A stretch of DNA of 64,000 bases, from NCBI RefSeq assembly GCF_900105355.1, contig NZ_FNSC01000001.1, positions 248,001-312,000 of the forward strand, in the 5' to 3' direction. The DNA comes from Pseudomonas anguilliseptica (lineage in GTDB: Bacteria; Pseudomonadota; Gammaproteobacteria; Pseudomonadales; Pseudomonadaceae). Of the stretch, positions 55,161-64,000 are shown one piece after another (positions within the stretch are counted from its first letter, which is position 1; the number at the start of each line of letters is the position of its first letter). A program made the translations under genes and the position numbers. The notes beneath the pieces were generated by a model, which had not been told where the DNA came from, ran no database searches, and saw only the letters and a program-made list of their open reading frames with translations.

Positions 55161-56374
55161 TTACAGTGGCGTCGTTGGTTGGCAGTTCCAAGGCAGCAGC
55201 GCTTCGTAGGCTTCAACGCTGTTGGCCAGCGGCAGGCGTTCGAGGACATGGCGCAGCCAGGCGTAGGGCTCCTGGCCATTGGTCTTGGCGGTTTCCACCA
55301 GGCTGTAGAGTTGGGCGCTGGCGGTCGCGCCTTTCGGCGTGTCGCTGAACAGCCAGTTCTTGCGACCTATGACGAAGGGCCGGATCGCGCGCTCGGCAGC
55401 GTTGTTATCGATCGGCAGGTGGCCAGCCTCGATGTAGCGTTCGAGTCGGCTCCAGTTGCTCGCCAGGTAGTTCACTGCTTTGCCCAGGGCATTCTGCGCC
55501 GTGACCTGCGGCTGGGTTTTCTCCAGCCAGGTCTTGAGCTGATCGAGGAGCGGTAGGCTGTGCTGCTGGCGGCCCCGGTAGCGCTGTTCATCGCTGGCAT
55601 CCTTAAGTTCGCGCTCGATGCCGTAGAGCTTGTTGATCATCCCCAACGCGATGTCGGCACGCCCGGTTTTGCCCTTCGGTTGCACCTTTTGCGCTTCGAC
55701 GAACTTGCGCCGCGCATGCGCCCAGCAGGCCAGGCGCTCAACACCTTGTTGTGCGGCCACGGCGTTGTAGCCGGCGTAATCGTCGGTCATCAGGTAGCCG
55801 CGATAACCGTCGAGCAGGCGCAGCGGCACCTCCTGCGCGCGGCTGGTTGTGTAGTCGAAGAGGATCACCGGTTTGTCAGCGGTGACCGGCGCGCTTTCGC
55901 AGGCCTTGCAGGCATAGGTCTTGCGAACGTGGCGGATCACCTGAACCTGCATCGGGATGATTTCCAGCTGCTCGCTGGTTTCTTCGCCGATGGCCTGCTT
56001 GCGGCAACCGCATTCGCAGGTCAGTTCGTGTTCGGGCAGTTCGTGGATGACCTCGACACGCGGTAGTTCGGCCGGTAACGGCTTGCGCTTGCCGCGGCAC
56101 TTGGTCGGCGCAACGACTTCTTCCTCGACCTCAGCGGCCGGAGCTTCAGCCGCCGCTTCGGCCAGGCTTTCCGCTTCGTTGAACATCTCTGGTCGCTGCT
56201 CTGCTCGGATTTACGGCCGAACAGGCGCTGGATCAACAGCGCGTTTTGTTCGCGCAGGCGCTCGATCTGCCCATCCTTGTCCTTGGCCAATTCCTGCGCC
56301 GACGACAACACCTCAGCGAGCAATTGCTTGAGCGCGGCGGGGTCATCAGGAAGGGTTTCGGGCACAGAAATCAT
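55161..56374 (-). pseudogene. IS66 tnpC, inactivated by two deletions
   Basis: Compared with the intact copy at 58362-59918, a 16-base deletion near 56190 breaks the frame after SEQSSD. A second, 327-base in-frame deletion near 55870 removes the segment from [20 protein letters not shown] to the PPGKP region. The second deletion joins two copies of CCGGTTTG, so it arose by slippage or recombination at a short repeat. The C-terminal 342 residues are still open but cannot encode a full transposase. Confidence 0.92.
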
Positions 56375-56392
56375 GCCGTGGATTATACCGGC

Positions 56393-56752
56393 TCAGGTGA
56401 CGAACCTAGGGGTCAAAACCTGGTGCGGCCGGTTGCGCCACAGGTCGATGCCGTCCAACAACCAGTTCAACTCCTGGGCCGTCAGCACGATCGCATCTTC
56501 GCCAGGTTCCGGATGCGACTTGAAGCGTTCAGCCTCCAATCGCTTGAGCCACAGGCAAAAGCCGTTGCGCTCCCAATACAAAATCTTCACCCGGCTGCGC
56601 GCGCGGTTGAGGAAGACGAACAGCACCGGGTCGAACACCGCCACCTTGATATCCAGCTCGACCAGGGCGGCCAGGCCATCGATGGATTTTCGGAAATCCA
56701 CCGGCTTGGGGTATAGATAGACTTTTTCGACTTTGGCGTCGGGGCGCATCAT
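56393..56752 (-). CDS. tnpB: IS66 Orf2 (TnpB), copy a
   Basis: The 119-residue protein has the IS66 Orf2 signature KVYLYPKPVDFRKSIDGLAA and FVFLNRARSRVKILYWERNG. It differs from copy b by one residue near the start (PKPVDF against PKPLDF). An ATG at 56788 would add 12 residues. It is probably silent without a working TnpC. Confidence 0.88.
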   Translation of the reverse strand: MMRPDAKVEKVYLYPKPVDFRKSIDGLAALVELDIKVAVFDPVLFVFLNRARSRVKILYWERNGFCLWLKRLEAERFKSHPEPGEDAIVLTAQELNWLLDGIDLWRNRPHQVLTPRFVT

Positions 56753-56835
56753 GACGGCTGGCTCCAGAAAGAAATTGGAGCTCAGCATTGGCTGGCCTGC
56801 GGATCATTTGTAGATGAGGTTTATGGAGCGCTTAC

Positions 56836-57206
56836 CTCCGACCTTCATGGCTGTTCTGATTGAGGCAACGCGTTTTGAGTTACAACAAGGACACTGCAAT
56901 GACATGGGATAGCTCCATGGTGGGTGGGTTCATTGCGGTGATGTATGGCTGAGATTATTTGGGATCAACATTCAACAAGCTGCTATTTCTGCTACGCGTA
57001 GCAGGTGTAGCAGCCATTTCAGAGAATGTTGAATGAAATAACTGCGCCCGACGCTAATGTCATTTCGCGGATCTGGCAGGCTCTAGGACGGAGGTTTCGG
57101 CTTTTAAAGACAAGCATTTTTAGCTTTCGCGAAATCATTGCGCGTTCGATTTCGCGGAAATGCATGCTCCACACTGGCTTCGGGTTTTCAACAGAAGGAA
57201 AAAACC
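56836..57206 (+). other. Island regulatory gap with several dyads, no gene
   Basis: This 371-base stretch has no convincing coding frame. It holds TCAACATTC...GAATGTTGA (about 56964-57036), the perfect 16-base palindrome CTGCTACGCGTAGCAG (56989-57004), and TTTCGCGAAATC (57125-57136) facing GATTTCGCGGAAA (57148-57160). A ribosome-binding site (AGAAGGAAA) precedes alpA. The dyads may be operators for AlpA or attachment-arm sites. Confidence 0.55.
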
Positions 57207-57449
57207 ATGAAGACAGAAACAATCACAAGCATTTACATGCTGACACTGCAGCAGGTTGTACAGCGAACTGGATTGTCACGCTCCAGCATATACAGCCGTC
57301 TCGACCCAAAGTCACGATACTTTGATCCATGCTTCCCGCGTCAAATTCGGCTTGGCCGGAAGGGCTCGGCAGTGCGTTGGATCGAATCCGAAATCAATGC
57401 ATATCTAGGGCGGTTGCAGGAGCTGAGTGCAACACGGTTATTGAATTGA
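57207..57449 (+). CDS. AlpA-family regulator with an IS30-derived tail
   Basis: The 80-residue protein (MKTETITSIYMLTLQQVVQR) has the AlpA/excisionase-type helix-turn-helix TGLSRSSIYSRLDPKSRYFD and FPRQIRLGRKGSAVRWIESE. AlpA proteins activate the integrase and excision of P4-like islands. The last residues (LSATRLLN) are encoded by the IS30 terminal repeat starting at 57423, so the natural C-terminus is slightly changed. It may still work because the DNA-binding part is complete. Confidence 0.85.
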   Translation: MKTETITSIYMLTLQQVVQRTGLSRSSIYSRLDPKSRYFDPCFPRQIRLGRKGSAVRWIESEINAYLGRLQELSATRLLN

Positions 57450-58315
57450 CGCTGGCGCATCATGCCGCATAGCCATGGCTTCTTGCATTACTTCGCTCAT
57501 GACTTCGATCGGGCACTTGAAGTCGAAGCGCTTACGCGGCCGCATATTCAGTTGCAGTGCAATGGCATCCAACTGTTCTTGGCTGTGTCCCGACAAGTCT
57601 GTGCCCTTGGGCAGGTACTGGCGAATGAGGCCGTTGATGTTTTCGTTGCTGCCGCGCTGCCAGGGGCTGTGTGGGTCGCAGAAGTAGATCGCTATGCCGG
57701 TTCTCTGGGTGATCTCGGCGTGCCGCGCCATCTCCCGGCCCTGGTCGTAGGTCATGCTCTTACGCATCGCCAGCGGCATACGATTGAGTGCGGCGCTGAA
57801 ACCTTCCATCGCCGAGGTCGCCGTCGCATCGTTCATCTTGATCAGCATCAGGTAGCCACTGGTGCGTTCTACCAAGGTGCCGACCGACGAGGCGTTGGCC
57901 TTGCCCTTGATAAGGTCGCCCTCCCAGTGGCCCGGCATCAGGCGGTCTTCAATCTCCGGCGGGCGCACGTGAATACTGACCAGCTCTGGGAGCTGGCCAC
58001 GTCGATCCACGCCGCCAGAGCGCGGCCTGCGCGTCGTCTTGCTTTGGCGCAGGCAGATAATCAGCTCCTTACGCAGCTCGCCGACCGGCAAGGCATAGAT
58101 CGCGGTATAGATCGTCTCGCGACAGACGTAGGCATCTCTGAGGCTGGGTATGTTCATGCTGCGCAGCTTGCCGGCAATCTGCTCGGGAGACAAACGCTCA
58201 CGCAGCATATGGGTCACCAACTCGAAGCGTTCACTACCGGGCAGCAGCTTTCGCTTGGGCCGGCAGACTTGGCGCCGGGCTCTCATCTGCTGCTGCGCCG
58301 CACGGGCCGAGTAAC
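57438..58315 (-). pseudogene. IS30 transposase, C-terminal part
   Basis: It encodes RYSARAAQQQMRARRQVCRP to the end ASIQ, with the DDE residues in HWEGDLIKGK, MTYDQGREMA and GSNENINGLIRQYLPKGTD. Its N-terminal 53 codons lie at 60380-60538. Joined without the IS66, the protein would be 342 residues. Confidence 0.92.
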
Positions 58316-58361
58316 GTAAGCGCTCCATAGACCCCACCTCCCTCTGGAGAGGTTTTGCGTT

Positions 58362-59918
58362 TTACAGTGGCGTCGTTGGTTGGCAGTTCCAAGGCAGCAG
58401 CGCTTCGTAGGCTTCAACGCTGTTGGCCAGCGGCAGGCGTTCGAGGACATGGCGCAGCCAGGCGTAGGGCTCCTGGCCATTGGTCTTGGCGGTTTCCACC
58501 AGGCTGTAGAGTTGGGCGCTGGCGGTCGCGCCTTTCGGCGTGTCGCTGAACAGCCAGTTCTTGCGACCTATGACGAAGGGCCGGATCGCGCGCTCGGCAG
58601 CGTTGTTATCGATCGGCAGGTGGCCAGCCTCGATGTAGCGTTCGAGTCGGCTCCAGTTGCTCGCCAGGTAGTTCACTGCTTTGCCCAGGGCATTCTGCGC
58701 CGTGACCTGCGGCTGGGTTTTCTCCAGCCAGGTCTTGAGCTGATCGAGGAGCGGTAGGCTGTGCTGCTGGCGGCCCCGGTAGCGCTGTTCATCGCTGGCA
58801 TCCTTAAGTTCGCGCTCGATGCCGTAGAGCTTGTTGATCATCCCCAACGCGATGTCGGCACGCCCGGTTTTGCCCTTCGGTTGCACCTTTTGCGCTTCGA
58901 CGAACTTGCGCCGCGCATGCGCCCAGCAGGCCAGGCGTTCAACACCTTGTTGTGCGGCCACGGCGTTGTAGCCGGCGTAATCGTCGGTCATCAGGTAGCC
59001 GCGATAACCGTCGAGCAGGCGCAGCGGCACCTCCTGCGCGCGGCTGGTTGTGTAGTCGAAGAGGATCACCGGTTTGCCAGGCGGGCCACCGGTCTGCACC
59101 CACATCCAGGAGTGGCTGCTCGGATCGCGCCCAGGCTCCTTGAGCACCTGCACGCGGGTTTCATCGCAGTGGATCACCGGACTGTCCAGCAGCCTGTCGC
59201 GCATCAGGTTGAGCAACGGTTGTAGCAGTTCGCCGCACTGGATCACCCAGCGCGCCAGGGTCTGCCGGGGGATGTCGATGCCATGGCGACTGAGCATCTT
59301 TTCGAAGCGATACAGTGGGATGCCGTCGGCGTATTTGCTGGTCAGCAGCATCGCCAGCACGCTCGGGCTGGCCAGCCTTTTCTCGATCAGTTGGGCCGGT
59401 TTGTCAGCGGTGACCGGCGCGCTTTCGCAGGCCTTGCAGGCATAGGTCTTGCGAATGTGGCGGATCACCTGAACCTGCATCGGGATGATTTCCAGCTGCT
59501 CGCTGGTTTCTTCGCCGATGGCCTGCTTGCGGCAACCGCATTCGCAGGTCAGTTCGTGTTCGGGCAGTTCGTGGATGACCTCGACACGCGGTAGTTCGGC
59601 CGGTAACGGCTTGCGCTTGCCGCGGCGCTTGGTCGGCGCAACGACTTCTTCCTCGACCTCAGCGGCCGGAGCTTCAGCCGCCGCTTCGGCCAGGCTTTCC
59701 GCTTCGTTGAACATCTCTAGCTGCGGTGAATCCGGGTCGCTGCTCTGCTCGGATTTACGGCCGAACAGGCGCTGGATCAACAGCGCGTTTTGTTCGCGCA
59801 GGCGCTCGATCTGCCCATCCTTGTCCTTGGCCAATTCCTGCGCCGACGACAACACCTCAGCGAGCAATTGCTTGAGCGCGGCGGGGTCATCAGGAAGGGT
59901 TTCGGGCACAGAAATCAT
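58362..59918 (-). CDS. tnpC: IS66 transposase TnpC
   Basis: The 518-residue transposase has an N-terminal coiled coil ([20 protein letters not shown]), a zinc motif with CECGC and CKAC, and the DDE catalytic domain: [26 protein letters not shown] and [14 protein letters not shown]. It looks complete. TnpC is the catalytic protein of IS66 elements. Confidence 0.95.
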   Translation of the reverse strand: MISVPETLPDDPAALKQLLAEVLSSAQELAKDKDGQIERLREQNALLIQRLFGRKSEQSSDPDSPQLEMFNEAESLAEAAAEAPAAEVEEEVVAPTKRRGKRKPLPAELPRVEVIHELPEHELTCECGCRKQAIGEETSEQLEIIPMQVQVIRHIRKTYACKACESAPVTADKPAQLIEKRLASPSVLAMLLTSKYADGIPLYRFEKMLSRHGIDIPRQTLARWVIQCGELLQPLLNLMRDRLLDSPVIHCDETRVQVLKEPGRDPSSHSWMWVQTGGPPGKPVILFDYTTSRAQEVPLRLLDGYRGYLMTDDYAGYNAVAAQQGVERLACWAHARRKFVEAQKVQPKGKTGRADIALGMINKLYGIERELKDASDEQRYRGRQQHSLPLLDQLKTWLEKTQPQVTAQNALGKAVNYLASNWSRLERYIEAGHLPIDNNAAERAIRPFVIGRKNWLFSDTPKGATASAQLYSLVETAKTNGQEPYAWLRHVLERLPLANSVEAYEALLPWNCQPTTPL

Positions 59919-59936
59919 GCCGTGGATTATACCGGC

Positions 59937-60296
59937 TCAGGTGACGAACCTAGGGGTCAAAACCTGGTGCGGCCGGTTGCGCCACAGGTCGATACCGTCC
60001 AACAACCAGTTCAACTCCTGGGCCGTCAGCACGATCGCATCTTCGCCAGGTTCCGGATGCGACTTGAAGCGTTCAGCCTCCAATCGCTTGAGCCACAGGC
60101 AAAAGCCGTTGCGCTCCCAATACAAAATCTTCACCCGGCTGCGCGCGCGGTTGAGGAAGACGAACAGCACCGGGTCGAACACCGCCACCTTGATATCCAG
60201 CTCGACCAGGGCGGCCAGGCCATCGATGGATTTTCGGAAATCCAACGGCTTGGGGTATAGATAGACTTTTTCGACTTTGGCGTCGGGGCGCATCAT
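59937..60296 (-). CDS. tnpB: IS66 Orf2 (TnpB), copy b
   Basis: The 119-residue protein carries the Orf2 signature (VYLYPKPLDFRKSIDGLAAL, FVFLNRARSRVKILYWERNG). It is required for IS66 transposition together with TnpC and lies 18 bases upstream of it. Confidence 0.9.
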   Translation of the reverse strand: MMRPDAKVEKVYLYPKPLDFRKSIDGLAALVELDIKVAVFDPVLFVFLNRARSRVKILYWERNGFCLWLKRLEAERFKSHPEPGEDAIVLTAQELNWLLDGIDLWRNRPHQVLTPRFVT

Positions 60297-60379
60297 GACG
60301 GCTGGCTCCAGAAAGAAATTGGAGCTCAGCATTGGCTGGCCTGCGGATCATTTGTAGATGAGGTTTATGGAGCGCTTAC

Positions 60380-60538
60380 CGAGTAACGACCGCAGACCTC
60401 TCGATTACGGCGCAACTCGCGACTGATAGTCGAGGGGGATCGGTTGATCAGGTGGGCAATCTTGCGCAGGCTAAAGCCTTGGGCATGACCGATTTGAATA
60501 GTGGCGCGCTCTTCAACGCTGAGTTCGGAATAAGACAT
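60380..60538 (-). pseudogene. IS30 transposase, N-terminal part
   Basis: It begins MSYSELSVEERATIQIGHAQ and continues with the helix-turn-helix RKIAHLINRSPSTISRELRR up to RYS at the IS66 junction. It is the 5' part of the split gene whose remainder is at 57438-58315. Confidence 0.92.
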
Positions 60539-60562
60539 AGGGGCAGCACCGTATCGGAAAGA

Positions 60563-61381
60563 TCAGGTGTTGCACTCAGTTTTTGCCGCCGCCGCTTCTC
60601 TGATTTTTGTTTCTAGCCCACTCTTATCTCCGATCCAATACTCCTTCAGTCTAGTTTTAATATACGCCTTGGTTTCATTTAATGATCGACGCTCATAGCT
60701 TGACTCTATTCCTAATATTTCTCTGTGTAACTCATTGATGAAGTGAAGGCTGTCGGATATGTGCGGATCTTGACTCGGATGTAATTGAGGTTTTCTGCAT
60801 GGTAATTGAGGGATAATTAATTCCATGTCATTAGGGGAGATTAATAGGTCTGAGAATGATATTCGAATGCTGCATTCGCTTCCTGCATTCATGTCTATTT
60901 CTTCTTTCTTGTTTTGTTGTTTTTTTCTAGCGCAAATATATCCGTATAAATATTTAAACCAAAATATTGGATTCGTGCTTATATGTACTCTTGCGAACTC
61001 GGCAGGGGTTGCTATTTTAATTCCTGAATTAACATCATAGCTGCCGGCAAAAAGGAACTTGTCAATTCGAATGCCATTTTTTAAAGCTATGAGTTTGTAA
61101 TCATTTGGAACAAGACAAAGGTATTCAATTAAATCTGTAACTACTTGATATTGAGCAGACTTAAGTATAGATTTTACATTTTCATTTAATGGTAATGTAT
61201 TCGATATTTTCCTTTCTGACATGTCAGATAAGAACAAGTCGTAATTATCAACTGGTGCTTCAATGAATAGATTTATGTTGATAACGGTAAAAATTTCTAT
61301 TAGAGCTTGTGAAGATATACCGTAAGCATTTGCTAACTTCTCAGCGGACTGTATTGGTTTCACGCTTTGGGAGCTTGTCAC
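60563..61381 (-). CDS. AT-rich orphan protein of the island, unknown
   Basis: The 272-residue protein (MTSSQSVKPIQSAEKLANAY) is AT-rich and uses A/T-ending codons far more than its neighbours, a sign of recent transfer. No signal peptide or membrane segment is seen. FWFKYLYGYICARKKQQNKK and LHFINELHREILGIESSYER are notable segments. The final residues (TECNT) come from the IS30 terminal repeat, so the natural C-terminus has been cut or altered. I do not recognise the family. It points towards the IS30 and away from the integrase, and may be a defence or cargo gene, which is speculation. Confidence 0.6.
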   Translation of the reverse strand: MTSSQSVKPIQSAEKLANAYGISSQALIEIFTVININLFIEAPVDNYDLFLSDMSERKISNTLPLNENVKSILKSAQYQVVTDLIEYLCLVPNDYKLIALKNGIRIDKFLFAGSYDVNSGIKIATPAEFARVHISTNPIFWFKYLYGYICARKKQQNKKEEIDMNAGSECSIRISFSDLLISPNDMELIIPQLPCRKPQLHPSQDPHISDSLHFINELHREILGIESSYERRSLNETKAYIKTRLKEYWIGDKSGLETKIREAAAAKTECNT

Positions 61382-61737
61382 GGGAAGACTTACCTTGTCA
61401 GTGGTTCAGGCTGGTTTACTTGAGTCAGCACGAGTTACTGAGCAGTATATTGTATCGGTAGTCTAGCTCAGCTATTTCAGAGACTTGGCGTGCAGGCTTT
61501 TAGGCGATTTTCTCTAACCGGTCTAGCGGACGCGGACGTTCGGAATTACTCATCTAAAGCCCAGTGTCAGTTTTCGGCAGTGTTTTTTCAGGTAACGAAC
61601 CCACCCCGCGCGCTGAGAAATGAAACACCGGCCACTCGGCACTCAGGGGACTGGTGGACGCCATAAGCCATAAGTAGCGTCGAGCCAGACTAGCCGCCGT
61701 AGCCCGATAACTTACCGCCGCAAAGTAGAGTCATGTA
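61382..61737. other. Intergenic gap before the island integrase, no gene seen
   Basis: Over about 356 bases I find no convincing coding frame, tRNA or terminator. The right half (from about 61560) is again GC-rich, the left half is mixed, so a junction between DNA of different origin probably lies here. Confidence 0.4.
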
Positions 61738-63043
61738 TCAGGCCCGACGCATAGCCACCCCGCTGCCTCCGCTTGTATGGGCGAAGTCGAACGGGGTTAC
61801 ATGCTGGTCACGGTTGGCATCAAGGTAGTCAGCCCACCATTGCACCATTAGTCGACGCTCCTCCAGGTGTTCCGCCTTGTGAATATAGGCCGCTCGCACA
61901 CCGTTGCGCTCTTGATGGCTCATCTGCCGCTCCACCGCATCACGCGACCACAACCCCGACTCGACAAGTGCGCTACAGGCCATGGCGCGAAAACCATGAC
62001 CGCACACCTCAGTTTTGGTGTCGTACCCCATGCGCCGTAAAGCCGTGTTTATGGTGTTCTCGCTCATGGGTTTGTGCTGGTAGTGGTCGCCGGGAAACAC
62101 CAATTCAAAGCCACCGGAAAGCGCCTGCACCTGCTCCAGCAGGATCGCGGCCTGGCGCGACAATGGAACAAGGTGCGGGGTCCCCATCTTTGACCCGCGC
62201 TGAGAATGCTTCACCCCTTCGATTGCCTGGCGCTGGCCAGGGATCGTCCATAGAGACCGGCCTAGGTCAACCTCAGGCCAGCGGGCAAATCTCAGCTCGC
62301 TAGAGCGAATAAACACGGCTAGGGTTAGGCGCACAGCCAGCCTGGTGATGGCTCGCCCTTCGTCTGCGTCGATACGTGCCAGCAGTTCCGGCAAACGCTC
62401 GAGCGGCAAGGCTGGGCGATGCATTGTCTTGCGCGAGGCTAGAGCGCCAGCAAAGTCTTGAGCTGGGTTGTAGTCAATGAGCCCCCCGCTGCACGGCGTA
62501 GCGCATGATGCATGCCGTTCGCTGCTTCAAGCGCGCGGCCACGTCCAAGGCACCGCGCCTCTCTACAGCCCTGATTGGCGCAAGCAAGTCACTGGTTTTC
62601 AGCTCACCTATGCCACGCTTACCGATCATCGGGAAAAGGTCGGATTCAAGCCACTTCAGAACGCGTGCCGAATGCTCAGGCGACCACTTGACCATGCTTG
62701 CATGCCATGCGCGCCCCACCAACTCAAAGGTATTCAAGCTGGCAGCCGCCTCGGTACGCTTCACCTGACGAGCGTGTTCAACCGGGTCACTGCCTTGTGC
62801 CAGAAGGGCTAGAGCTTCCGCCCTGCGTTCACGCGCACCCTTTAATGACCGGGCAGGATAGTTGCCGAATGATGCATGGCCGCCGCCCCCATCCGGCTTT
62901 GTGTACTTAAAGCGCCATAGCTTGGCCCCGGTCTTTTTGACCAGAAGATACAGCCCTTGGCCATCAAACAGTTGGTAATCCTTTTCGCGAGGCTTGGCTG
63001 CATTGCATTTGGAGTCTGTAAGCGGGATCGCTGTTCTGGCCAT
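61738..63043 (-). pseudogene. P4-type tyrosine integrase, frameshifted in a C6 run
   Basis: The N-terminal part (MARTAIPLTDSKCNAAKPRE, typical arm-binding DUF4102 start) is open from 63043 to 62474. The C-terminal part carries LAVFIRSSELRFARW (Arg), GHGFRAMACSALVESG (His and Arg) and RAAYIHKAEHLEERR (Tyr). The frames join if one C is removed from the six-C run at 62482-62487, giving AVQRGLIDYNPAQDFAG and about 434 residues. It lies beside the 3' end of tRNA-Leu, the expected insertion site. It is inactive unless slippage or a sequencing error explains the run. Confidence 0.9.
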
Positions 63044-63137
63044 TTTAGGTACACGCCAATTATCGGATCAATCGTGTACCTAAGTATGTACCTAAAAGCT
63101 TGGGCTTGCATAGGACGACATAAAACAGCTTTAGACG

Positions 63138-63162
63138 AAAAACCCCGCACTGGGCGGGGCTT
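63138..63162 (-). terminator. Terminator downstream of tRNA-Leu
   Basis: CCCCGC (63143-63148) pairs with GCGGGG (63154-63159), and a run of five T follows on the minus strand. Confidence 0.7.
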
Positions 63163-63207
63163 CCGTAGTATTTATGCGACCGAATTGGACGGCATAAAAC
63201 TAGTTAT

Positions 63208-63293
63208 TGGTACCGAGGAGGGGACTCGAACCCCTACAGCCTATGGCCACTACCACCTCAAGGTAGCGTGTCTACCAATTCCACCACCTCGGC
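63208..63293 (-). tRNA. tRNA-Leu (GAG), island integration site
   Basis: On the minus strand the acceptor GCCGAGG pairs with CCTCGGT, and the anticodon loop is TTGAGGT (anticodon GAG). There is a long variable arm, the T arm is AGGGG/CCCCT with loop TTCGAGT, and CCA is encoded. It lies just upstream of the island integrase and downstream of secG. Confidence 0.95.
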
Positions 63294-63325
63294 AAAATCG
63301 TTTGTTGCGTACAACCTACTACGTT

Positions 63326-63709
63326 TTACTGCTGCTCAGGAGCCTGAGGTACGTCCGCCGCTTCAGTAGCCGGCTTAGCTGCATCGAGAACAGGTACATC
63401 GTCAACAGCTGGCTTAGCCTGTTGTACTTCCAGGACTGCTGGATCAGGCAAACCGACCTGAGCCATACCATCAGCTTTGTCTTTAGCAAAGAACGCTAAA
63501 CCCAAGCTAGTCATGAAAAAAGCGGTGGCGAGTATAGCAGTAACGCGACTCAAAAAGGTAGTAGTTCCTTGGCTACCGAATACGGTAGAAGAAGCACCCG
63601 CACCAAAAGAAGCACCTGCGTCCGCACCTTTACCCTGCTGCAGCAAAACCAGCACAACAACACCGATAGCACCCAGCAGATGAAGAACAACGATAACTGT
63701 TTCCAGCAT
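63326..63709 (-). CDS. secG: SecG, preprotein translocase subunit
   Basis: SecG is a small partner of the SecYE channel. The start at 63709 ([20 protein letters not shown]) gives 127 residues with two membrane segments, the linker [25 protein letters not shown] typical of SecG, and an Ala/Pro-rich tail. It follows tpiA by 4 bases and precedes tRNA-Leu, a normal Pseudomonas order. Confidence 0.96.
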   Translation of the reverse strand: MLETVIVVLHLLGAIGVVVLVLLQQGKGADAGASFGAGASSTVFGSQGTTTFLSRVTAILATAFFMTSLGLAFFAKDKADGMAQVGLPDPAVLEVQQAKPAVDDVPVLDAAKPATEAADVPQAPEQQ

Positions 63710-63713
63710 TTCT

Positions 63714-64000
<287 letters not shown>

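Larger units (their letters stand above)
55115..56835 (-). mobile_element. Defective IS66-type element, copy a
   Basis: The ends are GTAAGCGCTCCATA and its inverse. The 1721-base element is nearly identical to copy b (58316-60379) but lacks 327 bases and 16 bases of the tnpC region, which exactly accounts for the length difference. The 8-base flanks (GTTTGATC and CTCCGACC) do not match, unlike copy b, so a rearrangement has replaced one flank. Confidence 0.93.
58316..60379 (-). mobile_element. Intact IS66-type element, copy b
   Basis: The 2064-base element has ends GTAAGCGCTCCATA and its inverse, flanked by the 8-base duplication CGAGTAAC (58308-58315 and 60380-60387), the standard IS66 target length. 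It encodes full TnpC and TnpB but I see no TnpA. It inserted into the IS30 transposase gene. Confidence 0.95.
57423..60579 (-). mobile_element. IS30-family element interrupted by IS66
   Basis: The terminal repeats CTGAGTGCAACAC (57423-57435) and its inverse (60567-60579) enclose an IS30 transposase gene. Removing the IS66 copy and one 8-base duplication leaves about 1085 bases, a normal IS30 size. I could not see a clear target duplication outside the repeats. Confidence 0.85.

Overview
The window is chromosomal DNA of a Pseudomonas species. The genes are GC-rich. The order hemA-prfA-prmC-moeB-murI, TPR lipoprotein-lolB-ispE-tRNA-Gln-prs-rplY-pth-ychF, carbonic anhydrase, rimI-holD and mksFEB follows the P. 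aeruginosa PA4662-PA4686 block as I remember it, and the proteins are pseudomonad in type. No DNA search was possible, so the species is not assigned.

Region 1 (1-8.9 kb) is an RNA-repair locus. A divergent sigma-54 activator gene, rtcR, faces an operon with a good -24/-12 promoter. Its transcript would first contain two tandem tRNA-like RNAs whose anticodon arms end in tetraloops, then an SPFH/band-7 protein, a zinc-ribbon protein, RtcB ligase, a HEAT-repeat protein, an RlaP-type nucleotidyltransferase and RtcA cyclase, ending at a strong terminator. This is the most interesting system in the window. The SPFH plus tRNA-like pairing has been predicted by comparative genomics, but to my knowledge its function is untested.

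Region 2 (8.9-21.7 kb) is housekeeping: pagL, murI, moeB, prmC, prfA and hemA on the minus strand, then lolB, ispE, two tRNA-Gln, prs, rplY, pth, ychF and tRNA-Met on the plus strand.

Region 3 (21.69-31.06 kb) is an integrated filamentous (inovirus-like) prophage in the tRNA-Met gene. It is bounded by 58-bp direct repeats and carries a tyrosine integrase, a II/X-type Rep, Zot, coat and adsorption proteins, a ssDNA-binding protein, a divergent repressor with a 17-bp operator array, and an unknown membrane-anchored cargo protein.

Region 4 (31.1-54.7 kb) returns to backbone: EamA transporter, carbonic anhydrase, 5'-nucleotidase, rimI, holD-like, a frameshifted leuA, and a carboxynorspermidine pathway pair. 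Next come four related secreted-protein genes, one split by a composite IS5-type transposon that carries a piece of another phage's zot gene, then an IS630 element and the MksFEB condensin operon.

Region 5 (54.7-63.3 kb) is a decayed island at tRNA-Leu(GAG). It holds a truncated pqiB-like gene, a defective IS66, alpA, an IS30 split by an intact IS66 (8-bp target duplication), an AT-rich orphan gene and a frameshifted P4-type integrase. Backbone resumes with secG and a partial tpiA.

Several genes (leuA, the gene at 43694-44705, the island integrase) carry single-base frameshifts, which may be real decay or sequencing error.
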